Shown here: one piece after another, positions 1 through 5,844 of the stretch
Position numbering within the stretch: the first letter of the stretch is position 1
Layout: every line of letters begins with the position of its first letter
The notes under the pieces: model-generated
What the model saw: the letters and a program-made list of their open reading frames with translations, nothing else
What the model was told of the DNA's origin: nothing
The model's database searches: none
From: a virus
Reading direction: 5' to 3' (one strand)
Length of the DNA stretch: 28,212 nt
Virus record (IMG/VR): IMGVR_UViG_3300008459_000277
Span: 1 to 28,212 of that record
Program-made: the position numbers and the translations under genes

Positions 1-561
1 ATTCTTGTTGCAAGACGGTGCATTATACTTTCTTCCTGGATCTTTCTCGAATGATCTTGAGATGTAGTAGTTTAGTTTACCATTTTTATCGTAGGATGGC
101 ACTATAAGAGAGTTTGGATACTTGCCTGATTCACAATATCCTATGTTATATTTTAGAAAATCTGCATCTGTAAGACCTCTTCTCGTTGCATATGCTCTTG
201 CTTGTCTGTAGGATAGCTTCGTACTTTGCTTTGATAACGGTTGAAATTCCTTTGGTAGTGTAACTACTTGGTAAGTTTTGTTCTGTTCTTCTCCTTTTCC
301 ATCTGGAAAGTAGGACCTCATTTCACTTACTTGTGTAGGATCTGCGTGTAGTTTCTTGAGTAATGATACTAGATTTCTACCCTTAGTTGCAGGCTGACAC
401 GTCCAGCAGTTATAGAAGCCAGTCGTTGGATCTATCTCAAGTTTTGGTTTATGATGCTTGCAGAAAGGACAATGGAAGGCGTGATTACCCTTCGTAGATG
501 GCTTGGATCTACCAATAACAGTGTGTAATAAACCTAATACTAACCGTGCTTTTTCGTTCAT
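1..561 (-). CDS. DNA primase, DnaG type (5' part; runs off the left edge)
   Basis: I translated this myself from an ATG at 561. The frame stays open for 187 codons to the window edge, so the C-terminal part is missing. It encodes the N-terminal part of a phage DNA primase, which makes RNA primers for lagging-strand synthesis. Visible evidence is a CHC2-like zinc ribbon at residues 29-56, with 'FHCPFC' (C31, C34) and 'YNCWTC' (C52, C55). After a basic linker there is a segment resembling the start of the primase catalytic core: 'NSLIVPSYDKNGKLNYYISR', then 'GRKYNAPS'. The TOPRIM acidic residues would lie beyond the edge. It follows the endonuclease I gene by 24 nt in the same direction. The start codon lies in the arm of an inverted repeat (560-584), which could affect translation. 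A fused helicase domain, as in T7 gp4, cannot be excluded. Confidence 0.85.
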   Translation of the reverse strand, partial: MNEKARLVLGLLHTVIGRSKPSTKGNHAFHCPFCKHHKPKLEIDPTTGFYNCWTCQPATKGRNLVSLLKKLHADPTQVSEMRSYFPDGKGEEQNKTYQVVTLPKEFQPLSKQSTKLSYRQARAYATRRGLTDADFLKYNIGYCESGKYPNSLIVPSYDKNGKLNYYISRSFEKDPGRKYNAPSCNKN

Positions 562-584
562 AGTATACCTTTAACTTATACTAT
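560..584 (-). promoter_or_regulatory. Inverted repeat overlapping the primase start codon
   Basis: ATAGTATA (560-567) and TATACTAT (577-584) are perfect 8-base inverted repeats around a 9-base loop. In mRNA sense the loop is AGUUAAAGG, holding the only SD-like bases (AAGG), and the second arm runs into the AUG. Folding would place the start codon in a stem. The stem is all A-U except one G-C pair, so it would be weak. A regulatory role is inference. Confidence 0.4.
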
Positions 585-585
585 A

Positions 586-1026
586 CTACTTCTTCTTTGT
601 ATTTGCAACAGGCTGTTCTTCCAGCCATGCGTCCGGAATCTTTTTATCGGCGTACGGTATGCCTAGTGCTTCACACCAACTGCCATAGGTTGTCTTTGAT
701 CTCTTGGATATTTTTGTATTGGAGTTGCTAAATACGAATCTAATATCAAGCTCTGGGTGTTGTTCTTTAATCAGCTTGTGCTTCTTTCTATCTGCTAGTA
801 CGAATCTACCTTTTGTTTCTACAATAATTCCGTTCCATAGCTTGAAATCGGGTAAGTAGGTGTGATCTTTAGCGGGGACTGTATATTTTACAGTATTTGC
901 TTTGTCTTCGTAGTCGTAATATATCTTTTGTTGTTGTAGTTGCTCTGCAACCGCTTCTTCTAATCCGCTGCGGTATCCGTGCTTTATTGCTCTTGCTCTC
1001 GCACTAACCTTTTTCTTTTTTTTCAT
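586..1026 (-). CDS. T7-type endonuclease I (Holliday junction resolvase)
   Basis: This is a structure-specific nuclease that cuts four-way junctions and branched DNA as a dimer, resolving replication and recombination intermediates before packaging. The 146-aa product aligns by eye along nearly its whole length with bacteriophage T7 gp3 (149 aa). Shared stretches are 'RSGLEEAVAEQL', 'HTYLPDFKLWNGIIVETKG', 'DRKKHKLIKEQHPELDIRFV', and a C-terminal part with 'YGSWCEALGI' and a following 'PYADKKIP'. The catalytic residues known for T7 (E20, E35, D55, E65, K67) correspond to E23, E40, D60, E70 and K72 here. The N-terminus is very basic (MKKKKKVSARARAIK). It lies upstream of the primase, a pairing that recalls the T7 order endonuclease-primase. 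T4-like phages normally use the unrelated endonuclease VII (gp49). Confidence 0.93.
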   Translation of the reverse strand: MKKKKKVSARARAIKHGYRSGLEEAVAEQLQQQKIYYDYEDKANTVKYTVPAKDHTYLPDFKLWNGIIVETKGRFVLADRKKHKLIKEQHPELDIRFVFSNSNTKISKRSKTTYGSWCEALGIPYADKKIPDAWLEEQPVANTKKK

Positions 1027-1035
1027 AAGTTTGTT

Positions 1036-1407
1036 TTAAGAATCCCATCTGACTATGAACGTCATATCCGTATTGGATGGGATCGGGTATGGGGTCGCCA
1101 ATTTACCAACTACTAGTAGATCGTTATTTTCATTGTAAAGACCTATGGTAGTTGCATATGGACGGAAGTCTGATCCCGTAATATTATCAGCTAATGTACC
1201 ATCTATAATTTGACCATTTATAGCCGTTTGCCCTGGTGGTGCAAAAAACGGTAATGCTGCTGAGGAGGTTATACCTGATACCCTAGCAAATACTGATGGA
1301 TTCTGTGAGTAATTAAAGTCGTTTTCTAAAACTCTACACTTAACCTCGTTCTGATAAATTGTGGTTTCAGAGGTAAGTCTTAGTTGGTATGGTATTGTTG
1401 TTGGCAT
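1036..1407 (-). CDS. Small virion-type protein, copy of the C-terminal domain of the 361-aa structural protein
   Basis: This 123-aa protein has no enzymatic motif. Its value lies in its similarity to the last ~95 residues of the 361-aa product at 11732-12817. 'CRVLENDFNYSQNPSV' matches 'VRVANGDYNYSSNPSF', 'YATTIGLYNENNDLLVVGKL' matches 'YITTIGMYNDNTELLAVAKL', and both end in a basic or acidic beta-strand with Trp (RWDS versus KLDW). The copy here carries about 20 extra residues between the two conserved blocks. It is probably a virion or baseplate-associated beta domain made as a stand-alone protein, which is inference from the paralogue. It stands between two glycosyltransferase-like genes and the endonuclease I gene. 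A TATTTATA box lies 3 nt before the ATG, so its own late transcript may be leaderless or nearly so. Confidence 0.7.
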   Translation of the reverse strand: MPTTIPYQLRLTSETTIYQNEVKCRVLENDFNYSQNPSVFARVSGITSSAALPFFAPPGQTAINGQIIDGTLADNITGSDFRPYATTIGLYNENNDLLVVGKLATPYPIPSNTDMTFIVRWDS

Positions 1408-1410
1408 GCT

Positions 1411-1418
1411 TATAAATA
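1411..1418 (-). promoter_or_regulatory. Candidate late promoter (TATTTATA) for the 123-aa gene
   Basis: The gene-sense strand reads TCTATTTATAAGC directly before ATG, leaving only 3 nt between the octamer and the start codon. The same octamer, or a close variant, precedes five other genes in the window. No -35-like element is visible. A promoter role is inferred from this recurrence and from the gp55-like sigma factor encoded at 26519-27292. Confidence 0.45.
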
Positions 1419-1426
1419 GATTATTG

Positions 1427-2371
1427 CTACTGTTTTACTTCAACTACAGCTATATTTGCTGCATACGAGTACTCATCTGTCATTGGAAACAGCTCTTTAC
1501 TCTTTGCATAATGTCTTATCATATTTGCAAATTTTTGCCTGTCCATGTCTTTTTTAAAACAGAATTTATGAATAAGAAAATCGCAGAGTCTGTGAGCATC
1601 TTCTATTGGTTGTACGTTCGTAACAAATTCTTCTTTTGAATAAATTATTCCATACGCATTGTAGAAGGTGCCTGGAGCATACTGCACGTACGGCACTCCT
1701 TTTAGGAGCGCATCCACTGCAAAAGTAGAGTTGAAGGATACACAAAATTCTGCATTGTCTATTATACTCAACCTTGCTTTTCCATACTTACATCCATACT
1801 GCTTTACAATGGCTTCTAACTCTGCGTAGATTTCTCCAGAATTCCATGGATGAAATTTAACAAATAGTTTATCTCCGTAAAATTTACAGCAATCTCTTAC
1901 AAACTCTAAGTACTTCTTTGTACTTGTTACGCTCAGTATCGATCTATCTGTTGGATTCTGTAGTATCAAGACCGGGCCAGTCCAGCTAGCGATCTCACTT
2001 TCATTGTATGTTGCATTGTATTTAGATTGCTGATGGGCTGGAAGACTTTGTATCAACTCTCTAGCACTTTTTTTATCTTCTAGATCAAAGTCAGCCACTG
2101 CCTTATAACCAGCTGCTGTGTTTAATGAAATAGTCTGGTAGTTGCCAACTGTATCTATAAAGGATGCGTTGTGAAAAAAGCCTGTTTCCATCACACCGTA
2201 TCTATCGCCGTACTGAGCAGTATACGGCTTAGTTCCCCAGTAGACAACATACTCGTAATCTGTTTTACTCTTGTGGCTAAAAGTGAATCCTAGCTCTTGA
2301 GCCTCTGCTTCTGTTGTTAGCGGTAGCAGTCCGTAGTTAGTTGCGTATGATGGCAGTACTATACTAGACAC
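1427..2371 (-). CDS. Putative glycosyltransferase, capsule/Kdo-transferase-like
   Basis: This 314-aa protein has features of the capsule-polysaccharide/Kdo-transferase group with a GT-B-like fold. 'GPVLILQNPTDRSI' (132-145) resembles the strand-loop that opens the nucleotide-sugar-binding half. 'LFVKFHPWNSGE' (169-180) looks like the conserved 'KxHP' motif. 'FCVSFNSTFAVDALLKGVPYV' spans 209-229 and resembles the 'SS-x-EAL-x-G-P' donor-binding loop. It would transfer a sugar from an activated donor; the acceptor is unknown. The start overlaps the end of the upstream glycosyltransferase-like gene by 13 nt, so the two are probably translationally coupled. Position directly behind the tail-fibre genes suggests that virion proteins may be modified. 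Alteration of host surface glycans is another possibility. The family call rests on motifs read by eye. Confidence 0.6.
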   Translation of the reverse strand: MSSIVLPSYATNYGLLPLTTEAEAQELGFTFSHKSKTDYEYVVYWGTKPYTAQYGDRYGVMETGFFHNASFIDTVGNYQTISLNTAAGYKAVADFDLEDKKSARELIQSLPAHQQSKYNATYNESEIASWTGPVLILQNPTDRSILSVTSTKKYLEFVRDCCKFYGDKLFVKFHPWNSGEIYAELEAIVKQYGCKYGKARLSIIDNAEFCVSFNSTFAVDALLKGVPYVQYAPGTFYNAYGIIYSKEEFVTNVQPIEDAHRLCDFLIHKFCFKKDMDRQKFANMIRHYAKSKELFPMTDEYSYAANIAVVEVKQ

Positions 2372-3318
2372 GACTTACTTGCTGTTTCAATGATCTCTCT
2401 AACATAGTTATATGTGCAGCTATTAGAGCTATAATCTTCTTGTTGTATACTGTATGGTAGCTCAGTCATGTACAAACCCTTGTAAAACTTTCTACCGCAG
2501 TTACACACAATACCTGCATTGTGAAAGATTGGACATTCATCCCATCTTTCAACCGGATCTGTTGCCCATGCAAAGTTTAGTTCTGGGACTACTTTGACTT
2601 CGTTACCTCTCAACCAGCTATTCCATAGCACTGCCCACATATCTGCACACCATATTTGCAGTTCATGGTAGTTAGGTTCTGTTTCTTTTACCTGGTAGTT
2701 TATTTTATTAATCTCAAAAAACATAGTTTCAGCATCTCTTTCAACCTTATGCCAGTAGTCTGCATCAACATTTTTAAGAATGTATTGTGCACCTCCTGAG
2801 TGTGCGTTGTTTTGTTTAGGTATTTCCGGATCGATACCAACTATCTCACACATCTTTTCATAAACACCGTAGCCTTTTGACTGGATATACGTGTAGTTTA
2901 TGTAGCTGTTTGTGTCGCTAACGTACCAAACATCGTCGTTTAGTAGATGATCAAAAGTAGGTTTTCGTGTAAATAGTGCATCACAGTCGTGATAATATAT
3001 CGCAGCATCCTTCAATTCAGGGTAAGCTTCAAAGTGCTGCTTCAAGATATTGGGGCGGACTGATGAAATGTAGTGAATTGGGTGTGGTCTTGTGTCTCTG
3101 TAGAAGTGAAAATTAACAGTTGTATAGTGCTTTTTTAATTTATCCCAAGCACTCACTGCTTCTTGAGTGTTGGTTCCGTCTATCGGATTCCAAGCAACTA
3201 GGATATCAATCTTACTTCCATCTATTCCATGCTTTAGGAAGTTGTTTATTGCAACTTCAACTTGCCATGCATAGTAGACTAGGCGTGGTTGAACGCACAT
3301 GTACCGTAACTCTTTCAT
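2359..3318 (-). CDS. Putative glycosyltransferase with DxD motif (GT-A-like)
   Basis: This 319-aa protein has a pattern typical of nucleotide-sugar-dependent GT-A transferases. An N-terminal strand-helix region is followed by 'AIYYHDCDALF' (106-116), where D111-C-D113 fits the metal/UDP-binding DxD motif. 'WYVSDTNSYIN' (131-141) and 'AHSGGAQYILKN' (172-183) follow; the latter looks like the acceptor-side loop found in several phage and bacterial transferases. A C-terminal part rich in Trp and Cys includes 'IFHNAGIVCNCGRKFYKGLY'. It is the first gene after the fibre block, with a 79-nt gap, and has its own AT-rich palindromic promoter-like element. The next glycosyltransferase-like gene overlaps it by 13 nt. 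Substrate and acceptor cannot be read from the sequence. Confidence 0.65.
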   Translation of the reverse strand: MKELRYMCVQPRLVYYAWQVEVAINNFLKHGIDGSKIDILVAWNPIDGTNTQEAVSAWDKLKKHYTTVNFHFYRDTRPHPIHYISSVRPNILKQHFEAYPELKDAAIYYHDCDALFTRKPTFDHLLNDDVWYVSDTNSYINYTYIQSKGYGVYEKMCEIVGIDPEIPKQNNAHSGGAQYILKNVDADYWHKVERDAETMFFEINKINYQVKETEPNYHELQIWCADMWAVLWNSWLRGNEVKVVPELNFAWATDPVERWDECPIFHNAGIVCNCGRKFYKGLYMTELPYSIQQEDYSSNSCTYNYVREIIETASKSCLV

Positions 3319-3397
3319 AAACTATTTTATAATAAATAGCTTAGTATATATCTAAACGAAGAGCTATGTTGCTTTTAGTGTATTATATTTTTTGTTT
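3319..3397 (-). promoter_or_regulatory. Intergenic gap with late-promoter-like palindrome before the glycosyltransferases
   Basis: This 79-nt gap, the longest between genes in the window, holds no ORF and no convincing GC-rich terminator hairpin. At 3322-3339 the gene-sense strand reads CTATTTATTATAAAATAG, which contains the TATTTAT box. CTATTT and AAATAG are also 6-base inverted repeats around a 6-base loop. It ends 3 nt before the ATG at 3318. A nearly identical element lies before the 122-aa gene at 26501-26519. Confidence 0.45.
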
Positions 3398-5833
3398 TTA
3401 TGTTATAGGATAATAGTTATTAGCCACTTCAGTAATATTAATTAGGGCTGATGCATATGTATAGGCACTTGGGTACAGTCCTGTAATGTTGGATGCTACT
3501 GACCCACTTCCTATTAGCGTTGTACCACTAGATGGATCGGCTACTCCTTTCCATATAAATCTATAATATCGTGATCCATCTAAATTTAGTATACTGCTAT
3601 AGTTAGTACTTGTAACTGCGCCGTCAGGTGTGTATACCTCGTATATTCTATATGTAATCGGCATATCGCTCCAACCTATGTAACTTCCAGGTCTCGTTTG
3701 CATTCCCGTAACTATTACTTCACCAGCACTTACACCAACAGTTATTGATAGGTCTACTCTATAGACACCAGTAGTTGGTACATAAAATCCATCGCTACTA
3801 TCGTATGTTATTCCTAATGAGTTTTGTATTTGTAATTGCGCTATAGCTTGATAGGTGTCTGCCGTGGTAAGATCCTGAGATGATGTACTGTATGCTGATA
3901 TGTAGTATGGATCGCGACTCGGCACTGCTGTTGATGCTGTAGCAAATACTTGTCCACTACTACTAATCATTAAAATGTTTGTTGGTAGTGTTACTGGTGT
4001 TTGTAGGTCTGGGAAATATATTGAGCCTGATAAATTAGTTGAGCCTGTTACCGTTAAATTATTTCTAAAGTTGCCATCACCGTCTACGTCAAAAGTATAT
4101 GCTGAGGATGTTGCTCCTACTATTAATTTAGATCCGTTTCCTCCAGTTTTAGTTCCAGATAGTGATGCACTAAGAGCTACTCTACCGTCATCAAAAATTG
4201 ACAATATATCATTATAAGAGCCGAGTACGAGACCAGCTGTGTTTCTTTCTAAAGAATTAAATCTAACTCTATTTTGCGATTGAGTATTGCTACCAAACAT
4301 CTGTATTTCAAATCCAGGATAGTAGGTTGAGGAGGCTGTTACATTACTATATCCAAATGCTATGGCAGCCCCTCCTGAGGTAAAGTTAGCAACTGATGTG
4401 TATACTCCCATCTTTAGGTCACCGTTTCTTTCACTAACTATATTCTCATATTGATTCGTAGCCATGCTACCTGCACCATTAATCGCTCTTAAAGAACCTG
4501 TTGCGTTTATTGATCCAGTCACTCTGTGTACGTCTGTTAGTGCGTTGCCTATTGTTACACCCGTTCCAGCCACAGCAAACTCTGTTATACTAGCGCTTGC
4601 AACAGTAAATACATTTCCTCCACCTATGTTTACACTGGCAGTTACTGACCCTGTTGCTATTTGCATTGGTGTTGTACTGACTACACTCAGCGCTGATGAA
4701 GCTGTTATAAATAACTGTCCGCTATTATCCATCAGTACGACTTTATCGGCAGTATTTGAGTCTGTTAGGTTTGGAAATCCAACTGTACCGCTTACATGTA
4801 GCGTATATAACGGTGTCCGAGTGCTGATACCAACTCTCGCACTTTGTACTGAACCTGAGAATGGATTTCCTGTGGTTGTACCGTATGATCCAGTTGCAAA
4901 GATCACACCTCCTATGTTGATTGAGTTTCTAGATCCGCTTGGTAATGTAATGTTTGTACCGATGATGATGTTGTTGATGCCTACACTCCTCGGTCCCTGT
5001 GTAGCTTCGTAACCTGCGTAGTATCCTATGAAGGTCGAGTAGGATGCATTTATTGAGTACGCACCTGCGTTGTAGCCTATGAAGTTCGAGGATGATGCGG
5101 CAGAGGCACTGTAACCTACCCCCGCTCCTATAAAATTTGAATAGTTTGCATTAATCGCTTTTTCACCTGCTCCGCTTCCGATGAAAGTCGAATAGGCTGC
5201 GTTTGTTGCTTGATATCCCGCTTGTGTTCCTATAAAAGTAGAATAAGATGCACTTACTGCTTGGTTTCCTGCAGAATTTCCTACAAAGTTTGAATTGTCT
5301 GCATGTCTTGCGTCGTTGCCCGTATTACTTCCTATAAAATTTGAGTTCGCTGCGTTAGTTGCTCCGAAACCTGCTAAGGCTCCTATAAAGTTTGAATTAT
5401 ACGCGTTCGTTGCTTGACGGCCTGCATTCAGACCTATAAAATTGGAATACTGGGCGTTTGTTGCACTTAGACCTGCTTGGTATCCTAGAAAGTTTGATAT
5501 GTTTGCGTTTGTTGCATTACCACCCGCTTGATATCCTATAAAGTTTGACTCAGCTGCATTTGTTGCACCGTATCCAGCTCCTGTATTTAAAAACACTGAG
5601 TTGTTTGCTAGCGTTGCATTATACCCTGCATCTAGACCTAAGAAGATCGATTCCGTTGTATTAACGCCCGTGGTTGACGGGTCATATGAATATATTGTAC
5701 TTCCAGTTGTTCGCACTGAACCTAATGGTCCTTCTAGAGCGTAGGATGCTGTACCGTGTAATGATCCTGTAAATCCTCTGGTTGCTATGATCGATCCTGT
5801 TAAGTCAATTGATCCTGATAATATTAGTGGCAT
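3398..5833 (-). CDS. Tail fibre with FIG repeats and C1q-like C-terminal domain
   Basis: This 811-aa fibre protein is probably a homotrimer that reaches out from the baseplate and binds the host. The short N-terminal part (1-58) carries 'LTGSIIATRGFTGSLHGTASYAL'-like strand repeats. Residues ~59-283 are about 13 units of 17 aa with consensus 'SNFIGxxAGxxATNAxx', which suggests a regular beta-helical shaft like YadA/Hep_Hag repeats. The segment 'LPSGSRNSINIGGVIFATGS' follows, shared with the neighbouring fibre. The middle (~300-635) has 'TGSxxxSGS' strand repeats. The last ~175 residues, from 'YISAYSTSSQ' on, look like a C1q/TNF-type jelly roll. They include 'DGFYVPTTGVYRVDLSITV', similar to the C1q sheet core, so this is the likely receptor-binding tip. 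No endosialidase-type chaperone is seen at the end. It follows the sister fibre by 11 nt, with no SD. Confidence 0.82.
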   Translation of the reverse strand: MPLILSGSIDLTGSIIATRGFTGSLHGTASYALEGPLGSVRTTGSTIYSYDPSTTGVNTTESIFLGLDAGYNATLANNSVFLNTGAGYGATNAAESNFIGYQAGGNATNANISNFLGYQAGLSATNAQYSNFIGLNAGRQATNAYNSNFIGALAGFGATNAANSNFIGSNTGNDARHADNSNFVGNSAGNQAVSASYSTFIGTQAGYQATNAAYSTFIGSGAGEKAINANYSNFIGAGVGYSASAASSSNFIGYNAGAYSINASYSTFIGYYAGYEATQGPRSVGINNIIIGTNITLPSGSRNSINIGGVIFATGSYGTTTGNPFSGSVQSARVGISTRTPLYTLHVSGTVGFPNLTDSNTADKVVLMDNSGQLFITASSALSVVSTTPMQIATGSVTASVNIGGGNVFTVASASITEFAVAGTGVTIGNALTDVHRVTGSINATGSLRAINGAGSMATNQYENIVSERNGDLKMGVYTSVANFTSGGAAIAFGYSNVTASSTYYPGFEIQMFGSNTQSQNRVRFNSLERNTAGLVLGSYNDILSIFDDGRVALSASLSGTKTGGNGSKLIVGATSSAYTFDVDGDGNFRNNLTVTGSTNLSGSIYFPDLQTPVTLPTNILMISSSGQVFATASTAVPSRDPYYISAYSTSSQDLTTADTYQAIAQLQIQNSLGITYDSSDGFYVPTTGVYRVDLSITVGVSAGEVIVTGMQTRPGSYIGWSDMPITYRIYEVYTPDGAVTSTNYSSILNLDGSRYYRFIWKGVADPSSGTTLIGSGSVASNITGLYPSAYTYASALINITEVANNYYPIT
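4890..4944. repeat. 55-nt block shared by the two fibre genes (copy 1)
   Basis: This block is identical to 6089-6143 at 54 of 55 positions, the only mismatch being T versus G. It encodes 'LPSGSRNSINIGGVIFATG' in both fibres. The flanking DNA of the two genes is much more diverged, so this looks like a site of recent gene conversion or strong constraint. Confidence 0.85.
4985..5655 (-). repeat. About 13 tandem 51-nt FIG repeats in the 811-aa fibre
   Basis: The region encodes consecutive 17-aa units 'SNFIGxxAGxxATNAxx'. The core 'FIG' and 'AG' positions are kept, while the two residues after 'FIG' and the end of each unit vary. Boundaries are approximate. Unit number could change by unequal recombination. 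Confidence 0.8.
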
Positions 5834-5844
5834 CTGTTTTTATT

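Noticed and set aside
3319-3397. Rho-independent terminator behind the fibre genes
   Set aside because: The only inverted repeat is AT-rich, lies next to the following start codon and is not followed by a U run in the transcribed direction.
4464-5012. Plus-strand open frame of 182 codons inside the 811-aa fibre gene
   Set aside because: It is antisense to a clear repeat protein and its sequence only mirrors those repeats. It has no start context and no recognisable domain.
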